Assembly (NCBI GenBank): GCA_031835245.1
Contig: JAVKOQ010000495.1
Span: 1 to 32,718, forward strand
Source of the DNA: Balamuthia mandrillaris
Lineage: Eukaryota; Discosea; Longamoebia; Balamuthiidae
Direction of reading: 5' to 3'
Length of the DNA: 32,718 nt
Part shown: piece by piece, positions 1 through 11,621 of the stretch
Numbering within the stretch: the stretch's first letter is position 1
How the letters are laid out: each line of letters starts with the position of its first letter
Translations under genes and position numbers: made by a program
The notes under the pieces: generated by a model
Databases searched by the model: none
The model's input: only the letters and a program-made list of their open reading frames with translations
Told to the model about the DNA's origin: nothing

Positions 1-504
1 ACCCAGCACTTTCAAGTTTTCCACTTGTTTGATGTGAGAAAATACTGATAAACTCAGAATTTTGGAAAAACTTGATTATGCACAGTAATATCTATAATGC
101 AAATAATTATTTTTATTTTTTTTCTAGTTGTGTAGGAAAAGTTCTTCTTGAGTTTTACCTTTTTGACACTGGGCTCAAACTACTTGATAGTCCCTTGAAG
201 AATGACTTAAGTAGGCAGACAGTCCCTTTTCTCTCCCTCTCTCTTTTTCTCTCTCTTATTCTTTCTTCTCCCTTGTCTTCCAGTCTTGAACATGGGTTCT
301 GAGCCGGTTCTGTTTTTGGGTGGTAAGTTGAGAAAGAGGAAGAAAGAAGTGAAAAGAGCTGTGGGTGAAGGGAGAGAGGGAGGAGAGGAAGAAAGTGAGG
401 GAGAGGAAAAGAGAAAGGAGAGAGGGAGAGAAATGAGACCTTCTTTCTTTCATTCTATTAAAGGTCTTCTCCACACCCATCCCTGGGAGTCACTCTTTGG
501 TTGA
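1..504 (+). CDS. 3' end of an unidentified protein-coding gene (partial)
   Basis: Four short exons can be joined with consistent phase: 1-33, 128-210, 284-322 and 464-504. Donors are GTGAGA, GTAGGC and GTAAGT. The acceptors follow pyrimidine-rich tracts ending TTCTAG, TTCCAG and ATTAAAG. The joined frame is open and reads ...VLLEFYLFDTGLKLLDSP..., then ...MGSEPVLFLGG..., then LLHTHPWESLFG and a TGA stop at 502-504. An AATAAA lies 110 bp downstream at 614-619. The start lies off the left edge. I do not recognise the family, and the piece is too short to assign a domain. The support is the agreement of three successive splice phases with strong splice sites, not homology. Confidence 0.45.
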
Positions 505-805
505 CTGTCAGGCCAATAATCATGATACTACTCTCCAAAATGCCTGGACCACAAGGAAACAAAGGTGACAAGGGGTTGTGTGTTGCTAAATGAAAGAAGA
601 AAGGAGATAACGGAATAAAAGGAGGAAGGCTGGTGATATGGCAGCAGCAATTAATGCACATCATGGATGTCAATAGGAAGAAAGGAAGTACTCAACACTT
701 TGTTTAGAGCAAATTGTTCCAGGGCTCTCTGGCAGGGGAGTGTTTGTGATGAAAGCAATGTTGAGTTTTAACCCATTTTCTTTCAGAAATTGAACAAGCA
801 AAAAA
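505..805. other. Convergent intergenic spacer
   Basis: About 300 bp lie between the stop of the left-edge gene and the stop of the minus-strand CLC gene. The spacer holds AATAAA at 614-619 on the + strand, which fits 3' end formation of the left gene. I see no RNA gene or conserved reading frame. Confidence 0.5.
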
Positions 806-1277
806 TCAGGGTGCTTGGTTGTTCTTCAAATAAATAGTGGGTGGGCGTTTTGGTTTGCGATATCTTCTTGGTTCCTTGTTTTCAGTGCGGGCGATGTGGT
901 TGAGCAGGTCCTTGCGTGTGCAAATGCCTATCATCCTGCCCAGCCGCGTCACAACGAGATACCTGAAACCCATCGTCTGGAATAGGTCTGAAACTACATT
1001 TAGAGGAGTTTGAGGAGAAAGCTGTAAAGGACTCTGTTTCGTTGCAACATAAACAGAAAATGGATAAGAATGTATCCTGCCAACTAACTGCAGATCATAT
1101 CAATAAACATACCACGTCCATCCATGGCCGCATATCAATGGATGCATCTAAGTCCAAAGTTTGCTTCATAGGTTGGAAGTAACAACGAGAGGTGGAGGTG
1201 ACTGACTCCGTTACTCGTGCTGATGCTAAATGATTGTTTTGAGGATATGACCACAAGTACAGAAATGACTTAACATT

Positions 1278-1316
<39 letters not shown>

Positions 1317-2310
1317 ACTCACCGAGTGCTTGTCGCAATTCCTTTCGGGCAATGTATCCTACCAGCAACATTTCCTCTCGGCGGTTGACAATTGGGTAAC
1401 CATTATACTCATTGCTGTCCAAGAAATGTTCTGAGCAATTGAAACAACAGTTTCAGTCACAAATTGAAAGAAACCTGAACAAGAAACAAGGAAAACAATC
1501 ATTACCGAGACTCTCCACAGTGTGAACACTATTGCTCTCAATGACAACAATATTATCAGCTTTCATGATGTGAGCAATAGTATGAGGCAATGCCAAACGA
1601 GCCTTGTTGTCCAAGAATGGATATCGGTTTAATGCAATGTGCTGGTCATAGCTTCAGGAGGAAAATGTGGTGAGATGAAATTATCCGTAATGAAAAGTAC
1701 AGAAAATATGACATACATGCCCTCTTTGCCGAGAGAATCAGATACCCATTTACTGATCATTACTGCGAACATGATTGGCAGTATGTAGTTGAGCTCTGCA
1801 CATCTTGATGAGTAAGCAACACCCTACACAATAGTAGGTTTGAGAACGTAGTGAACAAACATACCTCCAGTAAGCTCAAATACAATGACTACCAACGATA
1901 CTGATTTGATATCACAAAAACGGCAATAGAGTTAGCAACAGCACTAAGCACAAAACGCAAATACAAGCTCAACAGAGGCAAAGAGAGAAGCCTACCAGTC
2001 ATTCTTGTAACTCCACTCAAAACAGCGGCAGCTCCAACTAAGGCATATACACCAGGAGTTACACACTGGGTTACCTCTCCACATTCACGGAAGAAGAATA
2101 AATCAGGGCTGTGCCTGAGATGTTGAGGTTCATTAGTTTGATGTTTATTTGATGAAACCACAAAAAACAACAACAACAACAACAACATAAGACAACAACA
2201 TAAGACAACAACAACAAAAACAACAACAACATAAGACAACAACAACAACAAAAGACAACATAAGACAACATAAGATAACAACAGCAACGACGCGGAAACA
2301 AACCAACAAC

Positions 2311-2358
<48 letters not shown>

Positions 2359-2557
2359 CATAAGCAACAACACCAACAAATAAGACAACAAAAAACAACA
2401 ACAACAACACAACAACAAAATAAGACAACAAACAACAAATAAGACACAACAACAACACTAAGACCCAACAACCCCCCACACACAACAAACACAAAACAAA
2501 AACAAACAACCCCCCAACAACAACACAAACAAACAACAACAACAAAAACAACAACCA

Positions 2558-2592
<35 letters not shown>

Positions 2593-4509
2593 CAACAAAA
2601 CAACAACAAATAAGACAAAACAAAACAACAACAACAACAACAACAACAAAACAACAACAACAACAACAATATAAGACAACAACATAAGACGACAACAACA
2701 ACAACATAAGACAACAACATAAGACAACAACAACAACATAATACAACATAAGACAACATAAGACAACAACAACAACGCACTTGTGCAATACATCAACCCC
2801 AATTCCAACAGCGCGTCCCATCAATGCTCCAATTGCAAGAGAGGGAATGAACAAGCCTGCCGGTATCTTGTGGTTGTGGTTTTTTTATGCGAGTGTTGTG
2901 TTAAGTTACTTACAAACATAACAACAGAGGCAATAAAAGTAATGTCAAACCCGCAAACCAAAGGTGAAAATGGTGAGCACAAACTTTACCAAGCACGCCA
3001 ACAGCAAAAACAAAACCGTCATTCCCGCTCTGTCCAAGTTGCAAAGATTATCATCTTCGCCTGGTTGACATTGACTGAAGAGTTTACCAATGGTTTCGGC
3101 CGTATCCACGCGAGTATATATGTTGAGGTATTGAATGAGAGCGGTAACACCGGCCACCACCATCACTTCAAATACAGCAAAGCGTTTCAACAACGGGCTT
3201 CCTTTCCGAAATCGGCATACCCGTATGTTCAACTTGATAAAGAACGCCCCAATCAAACCTATTGCATTAAAAATAAATAAATAAACAAAGACAACATGCA
3301 TGTAGTGTCCGTAGAAAACACCTTTGTGCAGCTACATCAGGACACAAACTCACCTCCCACCACTGCAATGAGAATGAATGGCAGCAACTCAAATGTTTTC
3401 TGTGGAACAATTTTCATGGTCAACAAATGTTGTGACATATTACAAACCAAAGTGGGTACAACGCCAAAACAAAAGAATGGAACTCACCCAAGTTGTTGAG
3501 TAGGTGACTTTGAACAGAACTATCTTGCCCGTGTGCAACGGATCCATAAACTCTAGAGTAAGGGCTGCTATCGTTGCTCCGAAAAATGCTCGCCACATTG
3601 TCTTATGCGGAAAATAGTAGCTAACTTCTTCCAAACTGAACAAAACCCCTCCTATTGGCGCTCCAAAGGCCACTGATACGCCACATGCAGCCGCAGCTGA
3701 TATAATCTCTCGCTTTTTCGCTTAATAAAGAGAATTTTGAAAAGTGTCAAGTTTAGAGGTGAAATTAAGGCAGAGGAAGAGCAAATAGGAGAAACTTGAA
3801 GCAGGAAGCTGGAGGAAAAAGATGGAGATATGATAGGAGAAAGGAACCTTGGTTCTTGAAGTACCGAGGAAACAGGCGAATCCAGCACTCCACTATACAG
3901 CAAGCCACATGAACAAGAGGACCTTCTTTTCCTAGGTTAAGTCCAGAGCTGACGCTCAACACCTGATATTTTAAATAAAAGTGTTAGAACAAGAATTGGC
4001 AGGTGGTTCAAGGGCAAAAAGCACGCACCAATCCAACACTCTTCACGGCGAGAGTTTGAGGGCTGTTGAACATTGTTATGACAAAGCCGCTGAGAATGGT
4101 CTTGACCTCTGGAATACCACTTCCAGCTGCCCATTTGCTTAGCGAGAAGACGAACCAAGCAGACACGCTCGCAAATATCACCTATATTGATAATAAGTTT
4201 GATGAGCGACACAGAGCAAAGGGAAGCGGTAGAAACAAACCGCGAATGCAGTGTACATGCAGTACTCCAGTAAATAAGCAGCGGTGTCGTCTGAAACGCC
4301 AGCTACATGGCGCCAGGTTTTCCATTCATCACATTCTATGGATAAAAGAAAATTGGTAACGGCGGAACGAGGTGAGAAGAAAAAAGAGGTGAGAAGGGAG
4401 AACAGAGGAAAACCTTCCGAATTCCGACAACAAAGTTCTCTGCTAAGTGTAAAGTTGATGCTGCATATTCCAAACTTTATCCCACTCATCCTATCCAGAG
4501 AAAGAAAGC

Positions 4510-4540
<31 letters not shown>

Positions 4541-5096
4541 GTAATACCAACAACAAAGGTTGGTTTCATTTCATGTGAGGGACGCCTTACCATTCAACTC
4601 CCATGTCGATGATGCCCGCAAAGAACCCTGTGCTGATACCAACCAAGGCCACAAATATCCAAGCCTGCACACCGTAAAACAGCTTTTTGACGATGTTCCA
4701 ACCCGTGTTTTGCTGAAAGAACCCAAACAGGTAGTTTGAAATGTTGGCCAAAAAACCCTTGAGAGCAGAGAGCAGAGACGTACCAACCGCAGGTTCGCAC
4801 TTCTGTTTCGACGATCGATTACTGACTCTCGAATCCAATCTGATATAATTAAGTTCGCACTTGTTAAAAAGGAGGCAGAGGGAGGAAAGCAGATGAAAGC
4901 AGAGATGAGAGCAGAGAGAGGCAGAGGGGAGCAAAGCGTGACGTACCTATAGTGGTAAACTCGTCATACTGTGAAAACTTTGGTTCAGACATTCTCTCGA
5001 TTTCCATAGAGTCGCCCAACAAATGCTCTTCCTCTTCCGTATGGCCTGCTGGAAGGGTGGAACCTTAAATATAACACGTTAGCAGCAAACGTTGGG

Positions 5097-5138
<42 letters not shown>

Positions 5139-5351
5139 GGATAAATGGCACGAACCAAAAGACGAGCTAAAACTGCCTCTGGCGCTATCGTTACTGGAGT
5201 GGGAGAAAGAAACGCCTCGCATTCTTCTTGTTGCTGTGTGTTTGAAACTGCTAGCACTGCTTTCCTCTGCCTCGTCCTCCTTCCCACCGCTCCCCCTCCC
5301 GTAACGGGATTGCTGGGGCCAACCCGCTGTGGAGGCCTCCTCCACCTCCAT
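806..5351 (-). CDS. CLC-type 2Cl-/H+ exchanger with C-terminal CBS pair
   Basis: An intracellular CLC-3/4/5-like chloride/proton antiporter, probably of endosomes, vacuole or contractile vacuole. About 19 exons splice to roughly 800 codons, matching the 750-820 of the family. The start is the ATG at 5351 and the stop TGA ends at 806. Visible in order: an N-terminal cytosolic stretch ending YDEFTTIDWIRE; the selectivity motif GSGIPEVK (near 4110); GKEGPLVHV with the gating glutamate (near 3910); [11 protein letters not shown] with the proton glutamate (near 3620); [11 protein letters not shown] (near 2840); the pore tyrosine in [11 protein letters not shown] (near 2050); and two CBS domains (about 1560-1320 and 1030-810). 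The serine in GSGIPE favours chloride over nitrate, and both glutamates favour exchange over a channel; these are inferences from family knowledge. One intron (about 2790-2135) is filled by a (GTT)n expansion, and three others carry (TC)n tracts. Confidence 0.95.
1280..1312. repeat. (GA)n microsatellite, intron of the CLC gene
   Basis: An uninterrupted GA dinucleotide run of about 32 bp, lying in the intron between the CBS-domain exons of the minus-strand CLC gene. It reads (TC)n on the sense strand and follows the donor GTGAGTTC at 1321 closely. Confidence 0.9.
2142..2785. repeat. (CAA)n/(GTT)n array filling a CLC intron
   Basis: About 640 bp composed almost wholly of A and C on the + strand, mainly CAA/ACA triplets, so (GTT)n on the sense strand of the CLC gene. 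Pure runs (for example 2310-2357 and 2563-2592) are broken repeatedly by ATAAGACAAC, which occurs roughly a dozen times or more (for example near 2188, 2233, 2262, 2610, 2670, 2706 and 2720). It lies between the exon encoding [11 protein letters not shown] and the exon encoding [11 protein letters not shown]. Long open frames on the minus strand here (poly-V, C, L) are artefacts of triplet repetition. Confidence 0.95.
4509..4531. repeat. (GA)n microsatellite, intron of the CLC gene
   Basis: A GA run of about 22 bp. It reads (TC)n on the sense strand and sits in the polypyrimidine tract just before the acceptor (ending GGATAG) of the exon that begins ATGAGTGGGATA. Confidence 0.85.
5099..5134. 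repeat. (GA)n microsatellite, first intron of the CLC gene
   Basis: A GA run of about 35 bp inside CLC intron 1, between the donor near 5157 and the acceptor near 5066. It reads (TC)n in the sense direction. Confidence 0.9.
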
Positions 5352-5563
5352 TAGCTTGTTCGTTTTGTTCTTTCTTTTTCTGGTTTTTTTTTTAAGAAAA
5401 AAAAACAACAAAAAGCTGAGCAGTGCGACTTGCAAAACACAGAAAAACAGGTTGGTGGTTTCGTTTTTTTTTTTTTAATTATTGCAAACAAACAATGCAG
5501 CAAAAGAAAGAGAGTGTGGAGACAAAACTAGCAAGGCAAAAGGGATGAAGAGTGTAAATGTAA

Positions 5564-8500
5564 CTACTTGCCCCTGCCTCTTTTTCGTTGCGCAATCCTT
5601 CGTGTTTTGCTTGTGTGGGTGGGCTCTGGAGAGCTCTCTGATTCATGAGCTTCTTGTTCATATTTGTGTTCTTGCTCTTCACTGCTGAGTTGTTGCTGCA
5701 TCGTGCCCTTCTTCTGAGCGCAGTAAAAGTCAGGAAAAAGTAAAGCAGAATGGTCCGAGTACAATACATTCAAGTACCTTTGTATTCTTGCTTTTAACTG
5801 TTTTTTTGGGCTTTTTGGGATGGGAACCTTCAATGTGAGCAATTGTAGTGGTAGAGGGAGTTACCTTTCGTTTCCTGTCAGAGGGTTAGCCAAGCTACTT
5901 CTGATGAGGCGAAGGGAAAACCTTACCGCTTGGCTACACGTCGACTGGCAGCTATTTTTCCCGTTTCCATTTCTTCTTTTACGCCTTCCTCCTCGTTCTC
6001 TTTCTCGCTCTCCTCCTCTTCCTCCTCTTCCTCACTACTGGAGTGTTCTTTAAGTGATAGCCCACGTTTAGCCTTTCTGTCAACAGATGTTCGGCGCTGT
6101 GTAGGCTTATTTTTAGAAGGATCCAAATAGGTATCTTCCTCCATTTTGTTCTATAGTGGTTTGTTAAACACTTGTTTGCCCATGGTGTATGCGGAAGCCA
6201 GCTTTCTTACCTTTTTAGCCCTTTTGGTGCTAGCGATCTGTTTGGCAGCAGCTACCTAGATGTTTCCATTCTAAGGCAAAGAAATTTTGTAGGTGCAAGG
6301 AAGGGAAAGGGTCTTAAGTACCGGTGGTGTCTTTCTCTTGGGATTTTCAGCTAAGGAAGTATCAGTGCTCTGAGATATGTACGAGGAGCAAAGACAAGAA
6401 CGTTGTTGATCGTAACACAAAGAGCAACAAAATGGAGAGAGAGAGAGAGAGAGAGGGTTTTTCACCTTCGCAGGCGCACTTTCGTAAATAAGTCTGTGTC
6501 TAGCACCAGTTGGCAAGGAAAAGTCCGCAGGTAGATACTTCCGATTTTGTTGTGCTGCAATCTCTTGGTCGCCTTCAGGCAAAATAAACAAGTCTCGTGG
6601 CAGATAAACGCTAGCACTAGGGGTGTGGTCCGACCACGCTTTCTTATTTGATTTTTCTTCAACGAACCGTAAAGCTATTTCGCACAGAATCCTAATATGC
6701 TAGTTTGAAAAAGTCAAGGACTGACCTGGTGATATCTTAACAAGGAGAGGCTACGAACCTCATCACAAGCTGGTTTTTGGGCATCTTCCGTTTGCATCAT
6801 GAAGCCAAGCAACTGTCGCAAGAAAGTGAAATTATCCCCATGGCTGAGCACTGGCTCCAGAAAGTAAATGAGATACCTGGATGATGTGAGAAGAAATCAA
6901 CAACTCATTAATCGACAAATAGCACACGCAAGAAACAAGGTTGGAACATTACTTAGCGGAGTTCGTATAGTGAGGGGTGTCCTCCTTCCAATCTTTTCGA
7001 TGGGCCAATAGGTGAATCAAGTAAGGCAACGCATATTCCGGTAACAATGCAGGCAAGATACTAGCTGACGATTTATTACTGCTTGATAATGCCTTGAGCT
7101 TCTCTCTTCGCACTCTAATACAAGCGGTCAAATAGCTCTTGGCCTGGACAAATGTAAAGGTCAGAAGAAACGCGAGAGCAACAAAGCCATGTACCCTACC
7201 TTGTGTGCCAGCTTACGTTGCGGATCTAATGCAGCCAAAGCAAAAAAGCTTAAGTACTTCAGCGGCAGTTTCAAATCCTTCAAACCTTTCCACAACTCAT
7301 CCAACATGGCGTCACGCACTTCAAATGAAGGGTGCTGTTGATTGCTTGGTTAAAAACGAAGAAGGCAAAGATAGCAAAGAGAGAACAAACGAAGACAATA
7401 TGTGCTTCACCTTGAGTACCATCGCAATAGCCTGGATTTGTTCCGGTGACATTAAGCGGTCGTAATATTTGTAACGTGCCAACTTAAGAATGGAGGAGCT
7501 GGCACATTGCACCAACTTCTCAGCGTCTGCAATGCTTGTGTTCGCTACAATCTCTCCATTCTTTTCAATTATATCATAGGCCAATTCTAGTGCTTGTTTT
7601 GGAACGTTAAGGTCCACGTCCTCTCCTTCTGCGTCATGGCAAGCTCTTAGATAGTTCACCAGTAATTTCATACCAAGCACCTTCGTCACAAAAACGGGTC
7701 AACAAGTGTAAGACTTCGAAAAAAAAAATAATGGTGAACAAGAAAAATTAAGAAGAGTGCTTTTAAATTTATCCCACCTTTTTTATGCATAGTTTCGAAG
7801 GTTTATCCCTGCTATTTTTAGTCCTGGGAAATGCCTCCACGATTAACTCTTCCATTACAAATGAGACAACCCGGTCTTGCGAAGGGGAGGATAGGAATGT
7901 ATCTGCATCCATTTTCGCCAATTGAGCTAACGACTGCAATGCAGAGGGAGCAACCTTGCTAGGGTCCGTAATCAATGAAAGCAAGTTCTGTAAATAAAAT
8001 GGTAAGTGGCAGTGAATACAAGGTATTGAAGCATGAAGTTATTCATAAGAATGCAGAGAAAAAAAGCACCCTCATCAATTTGGCAAGCATTCCTTTATCT
8101 TCTCTGCAGACCGAGTGGATTGCCTTCACAGCACACTTGGCCTGCGATACGGAGCCTTCCATTGCAAACTGACACAAACGCTTTTCAAGGGTCCTGCGGG
8201 CATATGAACTAGAAAATGAGAAGGCAGCATGAGGAAGGAAGAGATATGCGGATACTTTTTCAGCCTCGAGGTTCGTTTGAGCTGGCCGCCAACGCTAGCA
8301 AAGATCTCCAAAACAGTATCCACCAACAAAGGATCCTCGTCTTCAAGGAGTGTTGAGAGATCAGAGAGAGATCCCTTAAACAGCGACGGGAAAGTAGATG
8401 ACAATTCCTAATGCAATATCTTGATAAATAACAAAAAAAACCTAACAAACCCACAAGAGACATGATGGCAATTACCTTTAAGAATTTCAAGGCTGCTTGA

Positions 8501-11139
8501 GCACTTTTTTCTTGGTCGGATTGTTTCCCTAAACTTTTCAATTCGGCAAAAAGGAAGGGTAGGCAATCCTGGCTCACGATATTCATTGAAAGTTTATGCA
8601 CCACCAACTTTAAGTACTCCATTCCTGCACTTGATTTAGATCGATAACTCTTGAAGATATCTTCCTATTGTATTACAGTAAAGTTATGGGCCAATAAATA
8701 TAACAATAATTGCAGCACAGGTCAGTGAAGAAAGTGTAGATACCTCTGCTGTAATCACTTGTTGGTACTCTACGTCAGTGTCGGCCAAAAGAGCAAGACC
8801 TTTCCAAATTTGGCTCGCTTTCAAATTATGTAAGGCTTGGAATCTTGCAGTACTCCCAGGCAGCTTGTTTGCCAGAGAAGTAATCCTGTTTGTTATCTGT
8901 TCGTCTATTTGACGGTCATCCCCATCACTCTGTGTGAATACAGGTGAGAGACAATTCAATACCAAGTCCCAAAACTATATATAGAAATAATATCACCTTT
9001 GTGAGGCGGCTTCGCGCTTTTAGATAAGCTTGAAACTCGGTTTGGAATCTGAGGGGAAGAATAGGGATTGGTTATCCCGTACTTTATCTATCTATATTTA
9101 TAAATATTGTACGTACGTTTTCTTGTCTTTTAGGATCCTTGATAATGCAATAACTGCATGCTCGTCTAGACTAGGAAGCAGGTTAACTAGAATTCTAGTG
9201 CGTTCCTCCACTTCAGCACCCTTGGGTAACAACTCTTCAGCTAAAATTTGTTCCACCAGTAGCCTATAGAGCACATGAGCGGGAATATTTCAGAGGTGAG
9301 TGAGAGGGGAGGGGGAGGGAAGAGACTACCGTATAGCCACATCCGTCTGGTAATAGCAATGCAAAATGCTGTTTGGAATCCAGCCAAACTTGTTCTGGTG
9401 AGAAGGTTTCCAAGAAATCTGAGGACCCCATTTTTCCACAAGCTCTCTATAAAGAACAGCAAGCTTGGTAATTGCTGCTGTGCGAATGGATAGCTGAAAG
9501 ATCCCAACATTTTAGATACACGCCTGGTCCTCAAAAATTGGAGGAACTTACTTTCTTGTCTCGCATGCGCAAGCCTATTTCCTGCAATATTTGATTCGTG
9601 AGGGCTTGGGGGTCGAAGATAGCAGACTCACAAACAGCCACTACAGCGGCTTCCCTAACTTTTTCGTCCAAATCCCGCAGGCGTTTTTGTAGGGCCTCTG
9701 CAGAGACATATGTGTTAATTAACACGGCTGGGAAGAACCAAAATAAACATAGAGAGCAGTTCTACCATTGATTGATTTGTGGGAGGCGGGGTGGTTCTTG
9801 ATGAACTGAGGGACGTACTGGATCATCAGCAAGCGTATATCTGGTTCAATATCATTAAATCTGCTGATGAAGGTATTGAAGAGTTGGGGATAGCTTGTTG
9901 GCAACAAAGAACCCTCTGCCGAAAACATTTCTCCAAGCAGTTTAACAACACTTTTTCTTTTGCTTAAATCCTCTACCTGTTATCAACAAGTTTATTTGCT
10001 GCACGAGAGAGAGAGAGAGAGAGAGAGAGAAGGAAGAGCTATAGGGAAGGACCTTAAGTTCTCGCTCCAACTCGGGAAGAACATAAAGCAAAATGGTAGG
10101 GGATATTTTGTTGAGCTCCCAAATGAGTTCATGGGCGTAGTCTTTGAGCTCGCTTTCGGAGGTATTGGCGTCAACCAAGGCGCTCTGCAGGAACTGGGTA
10201 ATGGCAGCCTGTAGGAGTTCAGCACATCCTTGGACCAGCTGTCTGGCGAGCAAATACGATGGAGGATGTTCTTGCTGCGCACCAAATAAGTAAGTGAGCG
10301 AAACTACATGACGGTGGAGTTGAGAAGAAAGAGAATTACCTTATTTTTTGCCAAAAGGTTCACGAGTATTGCATCCAGTAGCTCTAAAGGTATCTCTTCG
10401 CATTCTTCTAAGCAACTAGTCATGATATCCAACATATGAGTAACCACAAGTACAGAGTGTTCTGGCCTAGAAAAAACAGACACGCAAAAATGGTTATCCT
10501 ACCATCCAACAACAGAGAGAAAGGCATGGGAACAAACGTTATTGCGTCAAAAAACGTCTTAAAAACTTGGACCAAAAGTTCGTCTTCTTTGTCCACGAGG
10601 ATGATAAAAGCCTTGACCACAGCCAACTTTTCTAAAAGGGCAAAGCGTAGGTGAAAGGACTCGTCCTCCACCTCCCCAATCCTTTGCAGTTGTTGTATAA
10701 AAAGTTTGAATACTTGCTAACCATATTTTAAATAACAGGCAAGTCAGTTAAACGCGAGGTTCCAACGAGAGGGCGCAAGTACCGATATCATGGAATGATC
10801 ATACGGCGCGTCTGGGGCATAGATACGGATTATGTCAGCAAGACAACACGCGGTCAACAGTCGCACTTCCGAATTCTTGTGAGTAAGCAGCTCTTTTTGA
10901 ACAAGCGTTGCAGCGGTGGAATCGAGCATAGATTTTGATCTGTTATCTTGTTTCATGCTTTTCAAAAACTTATAGAGTTTCTATTTGAAGCAGCGAAAAG
11001 AAGATGATGAGCGAGAGTGCTAGTACACAATAAATAGTGCGCATGAACGTACCCCAAGGCGACGAAGCAACTCTGCCTTGGACAGAGAGGCAGAGACAAA
11101 CTCTGCAGTCAACAACTTGCTCTCCTGTTGCTGACTCAT
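5564..11139 (-). CDS. PDS5: PDS5, cohesin-associated HEAT-repeat protein
   Basis: PDS5 binds the cohesin ring in the nucleus and controls sister-chromatid cohesion, through WAPL release and Eco1 acetylation. About 25 exons splice to an estimated 1,250-1,350 residues, normal for the family. The start is the ATG at 11139 ([14 protein letters not shown]). The diagnostic block follows in exon 2: [20 protein letters not shown] with YAPDAPY, the PDS5 signature (near 10800-10860). Next come [20 protein letters not shown] (near 10390) and HEAT-like helical exons such as [20 protein letters not shown] (near 9640) and [19 protein letters not shown] (near 7440). The C-terminal tail, about 6140-5564, is acidic then lysine/arginine-rich, with a 13-residue glutamate/serine run and [14 protein letters not shown], and ends at TAG 5564-5566. 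The basic tail is typical of PDS5 and suits nuclear localisation. Upstream lie E2F-type sites (11301-11312 and 11342-11349). Confidence 0.95.
6435..6455. repeat. (GA)n microsatellite, PDS5 intron
   Basis: A GA run of about 20 bp in a PDS5 intron, a few bases after the donor GTGAAAAACC. It reads (TC)n on the sense strand. Confidence 0.85.
10005..10031. repeat. (GA)n microsatellite, PDS5 intron
   Basis: A GA run of about 26 bp in a PDS5 intron, between the exon ending ELERELK and the exon beginning [12 protein letters not shown]. It reads (TC)n on the sense strand. Confidence 0.85.
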
Positions 11140-11621
11140 CTGTGCAAGAGATACACTCCTCTCAATCAATTGACAGCAATCCAAGAGAAGCCCCAAAAAA
11201 AAAAAAAACTAGTCGGCCCGTTGGGAGGTGTTCGTACGTTGGCAGCCGCTACTACGTTTTTTTTTTTCGTTTTGTTCAAAAAAGAAACCGAGCCAGCAGG
11301 TTTGGCGCCAAATTTTGTTTTTTCCCCCTTTTGTTTATGTTTTTCCCGCAGTTTTTTTTTTGCCGCTCTAATTCTTTCCACGAATGTTTTCCTTTGCCTT
11401 TGAAGCATTTATTTATTTCTTGCGTTGCCTCCGAGAGCGAGGCGCTCAATGAGCTGAGATGAGGTGAAGAAGCCCACCCAAAGTATGAAGCTGTAGGTGT
11501 GTTGTGTTTTGTGCGTTTTTTTTCTGCCTTTTTCCCGTACTAATTTTGCTCCCTCGTCCCATTGATCTGACTGATCCTGGCGCCGCTTTTGTGTGAAGTT
11601 TTACCCTTGTGGTTTTTTTCA
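11140..11621 (-). promoter_or_regulatory. PDS5 promoter region / PDCD2 3' flank
   Basis: About 480 bp without coding signal lie between the PDCD2 stop and the PDS5 start, both on the minus strand. The stretch has several A and T homopolymer runs (11198-11209, 11258-11268, 11353-11361). It contains TTTGGCGCCAAA at 11301-11312 and TTTCCCGC at 11342-11349, both matches to the E2F/DP consensus TTTSSCGC. Short open frames here are shadows of the homopolymer-rich sequence. Confidence 0.55.
11301..11312. promoter_or_regulatory. Perfect palindromic E2F/DP site upstream of PDS5
   Basis: TTTGGCGCCAAA is a 12-bp perfect palindrome and a full match to the double-sided E2F consensus. It sits about 160 bp upstream of the PDS5 start codon. 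A second half-site, TTTCCCGC, lies 30 bp further from the gene. E2F control of cohesion genes at G1/S is known from animals and plants; its use here is inferred. Confidence 0.5.

Noticed and set aside
1889-2854. Long minus-strand frames rich in Val, Cys and Leu
   Set aside because: They are the three frames of the (GTT)n intron array of the CLC gene. Only the ends, which are true CLC exons, code for protein.
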